DNA of 64,000 nt, taken from contig NZ_CP017057.1 in the NCBI RefSeq assembly GCF_001719165.1, positions 2,418,001 through 2,482,000 on the forward strand, in the 5' to 3' direction. Numbering within the stretch: position 1 is the stretch's first letter; every line of letters begins with the position of its first letter. Source of the stretch: Erythrobacter litoralis. Its GTDB lineage: Bacteria > Pseudomonadota > Alphaproteobacteria > Sphingomonadales > Sphingomonadaceae. The notes beneath the pieces are model-generated. The model had not been told where the DNA came from, made no database searches, and saw only the letters and a list, made by a program, of their open reading frames with translations. A program made the translations under genes and the position numbers. Positions 1 through 7,196 of this stretch are shown piece by piece.

Positions 1-1
1 C

Positions 2-187
2 GGGCTGACGGCGTGCGAAGCCCAGGTCGTGCTCGACATGATTGAGGGACGCTCGCCCGCGGCGATCGCCGACCGGCGCGGCAATTCGATCCACACGATC
101 CGCGCGCATATCCGGCAATGTCACCAGAAGATCGGCGCGAAAACCCGCGAAGAGATGCTGAGTCGTATTGCCAGAATCTGCCTTTAG
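2..187 (+). CDS. LuxR-family regulator, C-terminal HTH (5' truncated by window edge)
   Basis: The reading frame is open from the window edge and ends in TAG. The 61 visible residues form a LuxR/FixJ-type helix-turn-helix: LTACEAQVVLDMIEGRSPA, then IADRRGNSIHTIRAHIRQ as the recognition region, then QKIGAKTREEMLSRI. The N-terminal sensor or receiver part lies outside the window, so the signal it reads cannot be told. It sits directly upstream of, and in the same direction as, the Fap-like amyloid operon. It is therefore a natural candidate regulator of that operon, by analogy to LuxR-type CsgD in curli systems; this is inference from position only. Confidence 0.85.
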   Translation, partial: GLTACEAQVVLDMIEGRSPAAIADRRGNSIHTIRAHIRQCHQKIGAKTREEMLSRIARICL

Positions 188-208
188 GTTTTTATTCAAT
201 CGTCAATT

Positions 209-262
209 TTGACTAATCGAATTTCATTGTTATCTACTTAGTTAATATTCGATTAGTATAAA
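209..262 (+). promoter_or_regulatory. AT-rich promoter with perfect 11-bp inverted repeat upstream of the amyloid-like operon
   Basis: Bases 188-381 carry no gene; about 188-262 is strikingly AT-rich against the GC-rich surroundings. ACTAATCGAAT at 212-222 is repeated exactly in inverted form at 247-257 with a 24-base spacer. The left arm overlaps a -35-like TTGACT (209-214) and the right arm runs into a -10-like TATAAA (257-262); another possible -10 is TATCTA at 231-236. The arrangement fits an operator straddling the promoter, possibly for the LuxR-type protein encoded just upstream. The sequence shows the repeat; the regulator assignment is inference. Confidence 0.6.
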
Positions 263-381
263 ACCGGATGCATCCAGTCCCCGATACGGCGGATTATATC
301 CCAGTCACGTCAAACCACACGGATCGATCCGATCTGGTCAGGTTTTGATCGGCTCCACGGAGTCGGACGGGAGGAGGAATC

Positions 382-876
382 ATGCATTCGACATGGATTT
401 TCGGCAGGCGCCCGCTCGCCTTGCCCTGGTTTCTAATGGCATCCCTTGCGGGGGCCATACCTCTTCCGGCGATTGCCCAGGAAACAGCCGCTACCGGCGC
501 ACAGCCAGCAAGCGATGGCCACATCGTCTATTCCCGTGAAGTCGGCCACAGCGTCGGCGCACCGAATTTTCCGGGCCGCAGCCACGAGGCCGTGACCGCC
601 CCGACGGGCATGCTCATAGCGACCGTGTCGAACGGGCTCGTCCCGCTTTCCGACCTCGAGACAGCCAGTGTGACCGCATCGCTGCCCCGCTCGCTCGCGG
701 TTCTCGATCTCGGTGGGGCGCAGGGCATCATCGCCAGCACGCTCGGCGGGCAGGCGAACCAGATCAACCCATCCGAAAACGCCTCGCTCAACCCCGGTTC
801 GACGATCGGAACGGCGATGCAATCGCTTCACGGCGCGCTCGGCAGCCTTTCGGTCATCACCGGGGGCAAGCCATGA
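382..876 (+). CDS. Small exported protein, first gene of Fap-like operon (FapA position)
   Basis: A 164-residue protein with an N-terminal signal peptide (hydrophobic segment about residues 12-30, cleavage likely after the AIAQ region). The mature part is Ala/Gly/Ser/Asn-rich and contains GGQANQINPSENASLNPGS, faintly like the Asn/Gln motifs of the next two genes but without a clear full repeat. A GGAGGAGG-like ribosome site precedes the ATG. Its end overlaps the next gene by four bases (ATGA), so the two are probably translationally coupled. In Pseudomonas the first fap gene, fapA, encodes a small periplasmic protein affecting fibre composition. The assignment here rests on position, size and export signal, not on clear sequence similarity. 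Confidence 0.7.
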   Translation: MHSTWIFGRRPLALPWFLMASLAGAIPLPAIAQETAATGAQPASDGHIVYSREVGHSVGAPNFPGRSHEAVTAPTGMLIATVSNGLVPLSDLETASVTASLPRSLAVLDLGGAQGIIASTLGGQANQINPSENASLNPGSTIGTAMQSLHGALGSLSVITGGKP

Positions 877-1526
877 GCGGCGCGCGAAACATGTCGTGGC
901 CCGCCTTCGCCATGCTGGCTTTCGGGCCGATCGTTCCGGTCGCGGGCCTGTGTGCCCAGAGCGCCGGGTCGGCCACCCAATCCCCGTCCGAGGACGTGCG
1001 AACTCAGGATGTCGTTGTCCTCGAAGGCGAACAGGGTGCGGGCGGGAGCGGACGTCTTGCGGTCAATATCGCGGCCGGCGATCTCAACCAGCAGGCCTCC
1101 AGCGTGGTTCTGGCCCAGGGTGCGATCGCGGTGACCCGCGAACGGGTGGTCCAGAAAAGCGAGGCGAGCGGCGCCGAGGAGCGGTCGACCAGGATCGTTC
1201 TGGGCGACGGGACCTTTGCGGGCCATGCGGGCCTTGCCAGCCTCAACATCACTGCCGGGACGGGCAACCAGTCCGCCAACCTGGCTTCCATCGCAATCGG
1301 ACAGGCAAGCGCGCTGTCGGACCAGCTGCTCGAGCAGACGCGCGCTCCCATCGAACCATCCGGGGGGCCGAGGGCGGCCGCGAGCGGGCGGAATGACTCC
1401 ATCGAAATCGACGATGGGGCATTCGCCGGCGGAAGCGGCGTTTTCCAGGCCAACCTGATCGGTGGCGAGAGGAATTCCTCCGCCAACACCTTCTCGCTCG
1501 CCGTGATGGCGGGTGGGCAACCCTGA
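873..1526 (+). CDS. Fap-like amyloid subunit, minor/nucleator position (FapB-like)
   Basis: 217 residues with an N-terminal export signal (about residues 1-29). Three copies of an imperfect repeat are visible at about residues 56-82, 115-143 and 183-213, each with a Gly-rich lead-in, then N-[IL]-x-[AG]-G-x-x-N-x-[QS]-A and an alternating hydrophobic tail; examples are VNIAAGDLNQQASSVVL and LNITAGTGNQSANLASI. Such Asn/Gln/Gly/Ala repeats separated by less conserved linkers are the signature of FapB and FapC amyloid subunits. It overlaps the upstream gene by four bases and is followed 21 bases later by a longer protein with the same repeats. It could be the minor subunit or nucleator. Confident on repeat architecture, moderate on Fap homology. 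Confidence 0.7.
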   Translation: MSGARNMSWPAFAMLAFGPIVPVAGLCAQSAGSATQSPSEDVRTQDVVVLEGEQGAGGSGRLAVNIAAGDLNQQASSVVLAQGAIAVTRERVVQKSEASGAEERSTRIVLGDGTFAGHAGLASLNITAGTGNQSANLASIAIGQASALSDQLLEQTRAPIEPSGGPRAAASGRNDSIEIDDGAFAGGSGVFQANLIGGERNSSANTFSLAVMAGGQP

Positions 1527-1547
1527 GTGAACTGAAGGAGAAACGAG

Positions 1548-2567
1548 ATGAAGAAACTTCTGCTTTCGTCCGTCGCGGCGTCGGCGTTCATCGCCATGCC
1601 GGCTATGGCCCAGGACGCGGATGTCGAGGTCAGCGTCGATCTCGACTATTCGAACAACATCGACACCAGCCTCACCACCGATGCGACGTTCTTCAAGCTC
1701 GTCGGCATTCTCGGCGGTGCGATCGTGACCGGTGTCGTCGAAGTCGACAGTTCGGCGGTGGCGATCACCGATGCCAAGCAATTGCAGCAGGGCGTCGCGG
1801 TGACCTATCGTGAAGAGAACGAGCTCAACGGCGAGAACGGCTATGTCGATCCCATCTTCGGCCCGGCCTGGAGCGAAGCGGGCAACGACCCCAATGACGA
1901 TCTGATCGACGGCTCCCTCGAACCGCGCATCCGCGCCGGTTACTTCGCGCCGATCATCAATACCGTGGACGAGTTCTCGATCGATTCCTCGGGCAATACG
2001 GGCGTCAACCTCGCTGCCGGCTACTTCAACATGCAGATGAATGCGGCGACGCTCGCCACCTCGAGCAATGCCTCGGAAGAAGCCGCCGGCGGTTGGGCCG
2101 AAGCCTCGACCACCTCGTTCCAGTCGCTGCTCGGCGTGAGCCAGGCGGCAGTCCCGGGCTTCAGCTCGCCGGGCGATGATCCCGATGAAGGCGGCGGAAA
2201 CAACAATTTCCGCGACCGCAATTCGGTTCTCGGCGGAACGATCGCCGGTTCGGGCAATATCGGCGTCAACGCGGCAGCAGGCAGCCTCAACCAGCAGGCG
2301 AACCTGATGACGCTGGCCGTGGCCAACGATGCGACCTTGGCCGAAGCGAATGCCGGGCTGATCCAGTCCTCGACGCTCAGCTTCGTCGAGCAGCAGGACA
2401 GCCAGAACTTCGTGACCGGGCTCAACATCGACGGCGCCTCGGGCAATGTCGGGGTGAACTTCGCCGCGGGCGTGGGCAACCAGCAGCTCAATTCGCTGAC
2501 CATCGCGGCCTCTGCCGGCGGTGCGCCGGCCAATGGCGACGGTGGTGGCGGTACCGACCCGAACTGA
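1548..2567 (+). CDS. Fap-like amyloid subunit, probable major fibre protein (FapC-like)
   Basis: 339 residues with a clear signal peptide (MKKLLLSSVAASAFIAMPAMAQ, cleavage after AMA). Three repeats occur at about 146-171, 232-259 and 304-332, with cores TGVNLAAGYFNMQMNAATLA, IGVNAAAGSLNQQANLMTLA and VGVNFAAGVGNQQLNSLTIA. The linkers are of unequal length and acidic, and the C-terminus is Gly-rich. This is the layout of the major Fap subunit FapC. The same repeat core occurs in the preceding gene, pointing to duplication. A good ribosome site (AAGGAG) sits seven to eight bases before ATG, consistent with high expression. It is followed by a strong hairpin that separates it from the peptidase gene. 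Confidence 0.75.
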   Translation: MKKLLLSSVAASAFIAMPAMAQDADVEVSVDLDYSNNIDTSLTTDATFFKLVGILGGAIVTGVVEVDSSAVAITDAKQLQQGVAVTYREENELNGENGYVDPIFGPAWSEAGNDPNDDLIDGSLEPRIRAGYFAPIINTVDEFSIDSSGNTGVNLAAGYFNMQMNAATLATSSNASEEAAGGWAEASTTSFQSLLGVSQAAVPGFSSPGDDPDEGGGNNNFRDRNSVLGGTIAGSGNIGVNAAAGSLNQQANLMTLAVANDATLAEANAGLIQSSTLSFVEQQDSQNFVTGLNIDGASGNVGVNFAAGVGNQQLNSLTIAASAGGAPANGDGGGGTDPN

Positions 2568-2673
2568 GCAAGCCGCATGAAGCCCGCCCCAATCGCCATG
2601 CAGCGACCCGGATGGCGGGGAGGGGCACCGGCAGAAAGACGCGCCCCCGAAGCAAGCATCTGCCGGCCGTGAC

Positions 2674-2699
2674 GGGGAAGAGCCAACCGGCTCTTCCCC
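2674..2699 (+). terminator. Strong intra-operon hairpin after the major subunit gene
   Basis: GGGGAAGAGCC at 2674-2684 pairs perfectly with GGCTCTTCCCC at 2689-2699 around a four-base loop (AACC). No T-run follows, so it need not be an efficient terminator. It lies between the presumed high-level subunit gene and the lower-level peptidase and secretion genes. An attenuator or a 3' mRNA-stabilising structure is the likely role. The remaining bases of 2568-2736 carry no gene that I can see. Confidence 0.6.
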
Positions 2700-2736
2700 C
2701 GATCGGGAACCGAGGGATCCTGGAGAGGACACCGAG

Positions 2737-3474
2737 ATGAAAAGCGCAAGGCGACATGGCGCGGCAAGGCCCGCAGCAGCGGCAGCGGCATTGGCCGCGC
2801 TCGCTCTTGCGACCGGCTGCGCCAGCGCGCCCGAGGGCGAGGCGGTCCCGCTCTGGCTCGGAGCGGTGACGACCAACGGCCCCACGCTCGCGGTTTCCCT
2901 TTCCAGCTGGAAGGAGATGAAGTTCGACAACCTCGTGCGCCAGCGCACCGATTTCAGCTGCGGCGCCGCCGCGCTCGCCACCGTCTTCAATTACGCGTTC
3001 GGCCGCGAAACGACCGAGGAGCAGGTGCTCGTCAACATGCTGCGCGTCGCCGACCCGGACGTCGTGCGCAAGAAGGGCTTCTCGCTGCTGGACATGAAGA
3101 CCTATTCGCAATCGGTCGGCTACGAGGCGGAAGGATACAGGGTCGATTACGCGACGCTCGAGAAGCTCGACGTGCCGACGATCGCCCTGCTCGACATCCG
3201 CGGATACAAGCATTTCGTCGTCGTCCGCCGCGCCTGGGGCGACCGCATCGCGATCGGCGATCCGGCACTCGGCAACATGACGATGCCGCGCGAGAAATTC
3301 GAGGAAGCCTGGAACGGCATCCTCTTCGTGATCTCGGGCGATGGCTACGTGCCCGACAACATCCTGCGCAATCCGCCCGAGCCGCTTTCCGCAAGAAAGC
3401 TGCTCGAGCTCACTGCAACCATGCCCGGTGCCGAGCTGGCCGAATTCGGCTTCGGCCCGCGGATCTCGTTCTGA
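2737..3474 (+). CDS. fapD: C39-family cysteine peptidase, FapD-like
   Basis: 245 residues. The N-terminus has a hydrophobic segment ending in TGC at Cys28, which may be a lipobox. The peptidase C39 core follows: Gln69 and Cys75 in RQRTDFSCGAAAL (oxyanion Gln and nucleophile), His159 in GYKHFVVV and Asp175 in IGDPALG. All expected catalytic residues are present. Unlike bacteriocin exporters it lacks ABC and membrane domains, which is the form of FapD, the peptidase of the Fap amyloid system. It lies between the subunit genes and the FapE-like gene, as in Pseudomonas fap order. A GGAGAGGAC ribosome site precedes the ATG. The substrate is probably a secreted or outer-membrane Fap partner; that part is inference. 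Confidence 0.85.
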   Translation: MKSARRHGAARPAAAAAALAALALATGCASAPEGEAVPLWLGAVTTNGPTLAVSLSSWKEMKFDNLVRQRTDFSCGAAALATVFNYAFGRETTEEQVLVNMLRVADPDVVRKKGFSLLDMKTYSQSVGYEAEGYRVDYATLEKLDVPTIALLDIRGYKHFVVVRRAWGDRIAIGDPALGNMTMPREKFEEAWNGILFVISGDGYVPDNILRNPPEPLSARKLLELTATMPGAELAEFGFGPRISF

Positions 3475-3485
3475 AGGAGGCAAAG

Positions 3486-4343
3486 ATGTCCCGGAAAGCC
3501 AATAGCAGCCATGTCGCCGGACGCAGGTGCGCCAGCGCAGCGACGCTCACCCTGCTGCTCGCCATCCCGACCCAGCCGCTCCTCGCGGCAGGCCCGGATC
3601 TGTCCGCGCTCGCCGATGCAGAGCCAATCGCGGACGAGGAACTGGCCGACATGAGGGGCAAGTTCGTGACCTCGGACGCGGTGTCGTTCTTCGGCATCAC
3701 GATGCTCACGAGCTGGCAGGACTCAAGCGGGGTCACAACGCTCGCCCGGCTGCTTTTCAGCGTCGATTTCCTGCCGGGCGCGCAAGGCGGCGCGCCCACG
3801 CCGCAATTGATGATCGCTTGGTCGCGCGCCGGGGAGACCGGGGGCGACCCCTCGATGGACGTGACCGACATGCACGAGGGCTACACGCCCTATATCCCGC
3901 CCCAGGAGGCCTTCGGCGTCGGCGGGCTCGATACCTTTTCGGGCGCCGCGCAGGTGAATGTCATTGCCGGCGCCGACAACCGCTCGCTCAATTCCATGCA
4001 GGTGATGGTCGTGCCCTCATCTGCGGTCGGGGCCTTGTCGCAGGACGGCCTGACCGCGATCGACGGCCCGGCGGAACTCGCCTTCGCCGACGGCGACACG
4101 CTGCAATTCCGGCTCGCCGACAACCAGCTCGGCATCGTCATGACAGGCAATGACGGGTTCGACAGCACCAGCCAGCTGGCCGGGGGCGATATTGGACAGG
4201 TGCTTCAGCAGACCATCCTGAACAGCAACAGCAACATGATCGAGAACCGGGCTTCGGTGATCTTCGGCATCGACGCGCTGCAGAACCAGCAGACCGTCCG
4301 CGTGCAGGAGGCGCTGAGCGCGATGAAGGGACACGGGTTCTGA
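3486..4343 (+). CDS. Secreted Fap-associated protein, FapE-like
   Basis: 285 residues with a long signal peptide (hydrophobic stretch about residues 17-34, cleavage near LLAAG). After it comes the motif IADEELADMRGKFVT (about 48-62), which resembles conserved N-terminal sequence I associate with FapE-type proteins encoded beside C39 peptidases. Near residues 150-176 one amyloid-like repeat is recognisable (GAAQVNVIAGADNRSLNSMQ). The C-terminal part is Asn/Gln-rich (LNSNSNMIENRAS, LQNQQTV). The ATG is preceded by AAGGAGG. Order and features fit FapE, a minor extracellular component, but sequence identity cannot be measured here. Confidence 0.65.
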   Translation: MSRKANSSHVAGRRCASAATLTLLLAIPTQPLLAAGPDLSALADAEPIADEELADMRGKFVTSDAVSFFGITMLTSWQDSSGVTTLARLLFSVDFLPGAQGGAPTPQLMIAWSRAGETGGDPSMDVTDMHEGYTPYIPPQEAFGVGGLDTFSGAAQVNVIAGADNRSLNSMQVMVVPSSAVGALSQDGLTAIDGPAELAFADGDTLQFRLADNQLGIVMTGNDGFDSTSQLAGGDIGQVLQQTILNSNSNMIENRASVIFGIDALQNQQTVRVQEALSAMKGHGF

Positions 4344-4375
4344 AATTCGAAAACACGCTTCGGGGGAGAAAGGAC

Positions 4376-4963
4376 ATGAAGAACCATCTCATGGCGATGG
4401 CAGCGCTCGCGGCCACCGCATTGGCATCCGCGAGCGCGCAGGAGGATACCCGGCAATTCGCCGTCGAAGGCGCGGGGATGGCGACCTGCGCACGATTCAT
4501 AGAAGCGCGCACCGACGCACCGCTCGAACACCAGCGGATGATCGGTTTCATCGAAGGCTATCTCAGCGCGGCCAATCTCTACGAACCGGATACCTTCGAT
4601 CTCACCCCGTGGCACAACGCGGCCGCTCTCGACATGATCGTCGAGCATCACTGCTCGCAATATCCCGAGGATCGCCTGGTCGGCGTGACCCAGCGCATGG
4701 TGGGCGGCTTCAGGCCGTTTCGGGTCGCCCGCTTCTCGCCCATGCTCGAAGTCGGGGACGAGCAGAACAGCGCCTTCGTCTACGAGGCGATCCTGCGCCG
4801 CGCCCAGGCCGCGCTGCAGCTGCGCGGATTTTATTCGGGCCCCGAGGACGGGACCTATTCCCCGGAACTGCGAGAGGCATTCCGCGCCTTCCAGCGCGAG
4901 GTCGAGCTGGACGAAACCGGCGTGCCGGATCCTGCGACCCTGTGGAAACTGCTCAACCCCTGA
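4376..4963 (+). CDS. Exported peptidoglycan-binding protein within the amyloid operon
   Basis: 195 residues. The signal peptide covers residues 1-21. A middle domain (about 28-110) has two cysteines, Cys38 and Cys93, able to form a disulfide; its length and spacing recall HdeA/Rap1a-like periplasmic domains, a weak assignment. The C-terminal 60 residues (about 136-195) form a peptidoglycan-binding domain of the PG_binding_1 type, with LRGFYSGPEDGTYSPELREA and FQREVELDETGVPDPATL. It would anchor a periplasmic assembly to the cell wall. The gene sits between the FapE-like and FapF-like genes, a position without a counterpart in the Pseudomonas operon as I remember it, so it may be a lineage-specific secretion accessory. 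Confidence 0.75.
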   Translation: MKNHLMAMAALAATALASASAQEDTRQFAVEGAGMATCARFIEARTDAPLEHQRMIGFIEGYLSAANLYEPDTFDLTPWHNAAALDMIVEHHCSQYPEDRLVGVTQRMVGGFRPFRVARFSPMLEVGDEQNSAFVYEAILRRAQAALQLRGFYSGPEDGTYSPELREAFRAFQREVELDETGVPDPATLWKLLNP

Positions 4964-4978
4964 CAAGACGGGAGATGG

Positions 4979-6382
4979 ATGATGAAAGCGGACTTTCGCT
5001 GCACCGTCGCGGGCCTTGCCCTTGCCGCTGCACTCTCGATCAGCGCCCAGCCAGTATTCGCGCAGGATGCCCTGGCGCCCGAGGAAGAACCGCAGGAGGC
5101 GCCCGATGAAGAGGCGGACGCGCGCGCCGATCTCGAACGACAGGTCGAGGAACTGCGCGAGCGGGAACGGGAATATCGCCGCAGGCTCGAACAGCTCGAG
5201 GCGCGGCTTGCCCTGATCGAGCGCGGCCAGGCCGTTCCCGGCGCCTCTCTGGGCGCGGCAGAGGCAGCGAACCTGCGCGGTGCCTATATCGCCCCACGGC
5301 CCGTCGCGATCCCCGACGATCCCTCGCTCGCCTTCTTTCGCAAGCAGGATCTGTCGCAATCCTTCGTCCTCCCGTCGCAGGACGCACCTCCGCCCGGAGG
5401 CGAGGAGGAGGAGGAACGCCGTTCCCCCGCTCCGAGCGAGGCGGTGGCCGAGATCAGCGGGGAACAGCAGGGACGCTTTGGCGACCGGCTCGGCTTCGAC
5501 CTGGGGCTGTCCTATTCGCATTTCGACACCGCGCGGATCTCGCTCAACGGCTTCCTCGCGCTCGATGCGATCTTCCTCGGGACGATCAGCATCGACCAAG
5601 TGAAATCGGACATCTTCACCTTCGATCCGACCATTCGTTACGGCATCAGCGATCGCCTGTTCGTCGATGCCAACCTGCCGGTGCTCTACCGCACGTCCAA
5701 TTTCCGCTCCGGCGGCGCCGGCGGTTCGGCTTCGGCCCTGATCGAGCGGACGGTCCACGATGAAGGCATCGGGGATCTCAATTTCGGCGCGAGCTACCGC
5801 CTGATCGAGGAAACCGCCAGCATGCCCGATGTCGTGGTCAGCGCCCGGGTGCGTGTGCCCACCGGGCGCGATCCGTTCGGCATCGAATTCGTCGAGGTGG
5901 CGGGAAGCGAGGGCAATTTGCAGGTTCCCGCGGCGCTCGCCACCGGGACCGGCGTCTACGGTGCCTCGATCGGCTGGGCGATGCTCAAGACGCTCGACCC
6001 GATGGTGATTTTCGGCAATGCGACCTACTTCCACAATTTCTCGCGTGATTTCGCGGATATCGACGAGAACGAGGGCAACATTCCCGGGCGGGTCGATATC
6101 GGCGATGCGTTCCAGTTCGGTGCCGGGCTCGCCTTTGCGCTCAACGACAAGTCGAGCATTTCCATGTCCTACAGCCAGCGCATCATCGAGCGCACGCGGC
6201 TGAGGCCGGAAGGCCAGGATTCGCGCATCGTCGTGGGGAGCCAGGCGAATGTCGGCCTCGTCAACCTGGGTGCGACCTTCTCGCTTTCCCGGCGTCTTGC
6301 CCTCATCGCCAATGTCGGGATCGGCCTCACCGACGACAGCCCCGACATGTCGGTCGGCATCCGCCTGCCGTTCCGATTCTGA
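4979..6382 (+). CDS. fapF: Outer-membrane beta-barrel with N-terminal coiled coil, FapF-like secretion pore
   Basis: 467 residues (two tandem ATGs; the second, at 4982, is equally good). A signal peptide ends at VFAQ near residue 29. A charged coiled coil follows at about 49-83 (DLERQVEELREREREY onward), then a linker with Pro/Glu-rich sequence, then from about residue 165 amphipathic beta strands ending in RLPFRF with the C-terminal Phe typical of outer-membrane proteins. A coiled coil before a roughly 12-strand barrel is the architecture of FapF, the trimeric pore that exports Fap subunits. The barrel also resembles the phenol-degradation meta-pathway porin family, which is the main alternative. 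It is the last gene of the operon and is followed by a hairpin. Confidence 0.75.
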   Translation: MMKADFRCTVAGLALAAALSISAQPVFAQDALAPEEEPQEAPDEEADARADLERQVEELREREREYRRRLEQLEARLALIERGQAVPGASLGAAEAANLRGAYIAPRPVAIPDDPSLAFFRKQDLSQSFVLPSQDAPPPGGEEEEERRSPAPSEAVAEISGEQQGRFGDRLGFDLGLSYSHFDTARISLNGFLALDAIFLGTISIDQVKSDIFTFDPTIRYGISDRLFVDANLPVLYRTSNFRSGGAGGSASALIERTVHDEGIGDLNFGASYRLIEETASMPDVVVSARVRVPTGRDPFGIEFVEVAGSEGNLQVPAALATGTGVYGASIGWAMLKTLDPMVIFGNATYFHNFSRDFADIDENEGNIPGRVDIGDAFQFGAGLAFALNDKSSISMSYSQRIIERTRLRPEGQDSRIVVGSQANVGLVNLGATFSLSRRLALIANVGIGLTDDSPDMSVGIRLPFRF

Positions 6383-6398
6383 AGCTGCCGCTGAGGGT

Positions 6399-6450
6399 GC
6401 AGGCAACCGGGCGGAGGGTTTGAGGGCCGTCCTTCGCCCGGATCGCCTGC
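6399..6450 (+). terminator. Long hairpin closing the amyloid-like operon
   Basis: Sixteen bases after the stop codon, GCAGGC (6399-6404) pairs with GCCTGC (6445-6450). After a small internal loop, CCGGGCG (6407-6413) pairs with CGCCCGG (6435-6441). No T-run follows. It probably marks the transcript 3' end, and may need Rho or act by protecting RNA. The rest of 6383-6653 contains no gene I can support. Confidence 0.55.
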
Positions 6451-6543
6451 GGAACCGATCATGCACGCATCAAGCGGTCCGGTGCCATCAGTAAATGCCC
6501 GGCCCGGGCTTACCGAAGGTCGCCGCGCAGGCTGCAGGCTTCC

Positions 6544-6557
6544 CCGTAGGTTTCCCG
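6544..6557. promoter_or_regulatory. Candidate FixJ-type operator upstream of hsp20
   Basis: CCGTAG-GT-TTCCCG, followed by AT. It shares the pattern CCGYAR-N2-TTMCSG with sites at 10943, 15761 and 25099, and nearly the whole 16-base sequence with the 15761 site. It lies 96 bases before the hsp20 start. Binding by the FixJ-like regulator encoded nearby is inferred. Confidence 0.5.
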
Positions 6558-6653
6558 ATGTCGCCGCGCGCCGCGTCGGAATAGCACTCTGCCAGGCCCC
6601 GCGCTCCATCGGCGAAACCCGCGGCGGGGCTTCGAAGAGGAAAGAGGATCAGC

Positions 6654-7196
6654 ATGAACGAACAGGCCCATATCCCGGCAAGCACCGGGAAAGAACCCAG
6701 CACCGCCCCCCGCAACGATCTCCGCAAGGATCCCCGCAACGAGCACCGCAACGATCAGGGCATCGCCGCCGTCTTTGGCCGACTGCGCGACGAGATCGAC
6801 GATCTGTTCGATGACGTCGCCATGCCCCGGCAGGTGCGCCGGGCGCTGCACATGTCCGGCGGGATCGAATTCACTCCGGCGATCGAGCTCAAGGACAAGC
6901 GGGACCATTACGCGCTCGCGATCGAACTGCCCGGCCTCGATGACAAGGACATCGACGTCGAGTTCGCCGACGGGGTCCTGTCGATTTCGGGCGAAAAGCA
7001 TGCCGAAAGCGAGGAGCGAAGCGAGGGCTGCCTCATCAGCGAACGCAGCTATGGCGCATTCCGGCGGCGACTGAACCTGCCCAAGGATGTCGACCCCGAA
7101 CAGATCGACGCGAAATACGAGCGCGGCGTGCTCAATGTCACGCTCGGCAAGGACAAGAAGGCGGCCGAGCGCGTCCGGAAGATCAAGGTCGCATGA
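6654..7196 (+). CDS. Small heat-shock protein, Hsp20/alpha-crystallin family
   Basis: 180 residues. The first 35 residues are polar with Arg/Asn/Asp-rich imperfect repeats (RNDLRKDPRNEHRND). The alpha-crystallin domain spans about residues 70-175: FTPAIELKDKRDHYALAIEL, ELPGLDDKDIDVEFADGVLS, ISGEKH, and the diagnostic YGAFRRRLNLP with KYERGVLNVTLGK. It lacks a typical C-terminal IxI tail; the end reads VRKIKVA, where IKV may serve. It is an ATP-independent holdase. It begins a three-gene coupled unit: its last codons overlap the next ORF by four bases. A probable FixJ-type site lies upstream, suggesting low-oxygen or stationary induction. Confidence 0.92.
   Translation: MNEQAHIPASTGKEPSTAPRNDLRKDPRNEHRNDQGIAAVFGRLRDEIDDLFDDVAMPRQVRRALHMSGGIEFTPAIELKDKRDHYALAIELPGLDDKDIDVEFADGVLSISGEKHAESEERSEGCLISERSYGAFRRRLNLPKDVDPEQIDAKYERGVLNVTLGKDKKAAERVRKIKVA

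Noticed and set aside
828..2990. 720-codon open frame on the minus strand opposite the amyloid genes
   Set aside because: GC-rich third positions leave the antisense frame open. The plus strand has signal peptides, repeats and ribosome sites, and the minus product is Arg/His/Asp-rich without motifs.
4205..6466. 753-codon minus-strand frame opposite the barrel protein gene
   Set aside because: Shadow of the plus-strand coiled-coil/barrel gene; composition is antisense-like and there is no domain.
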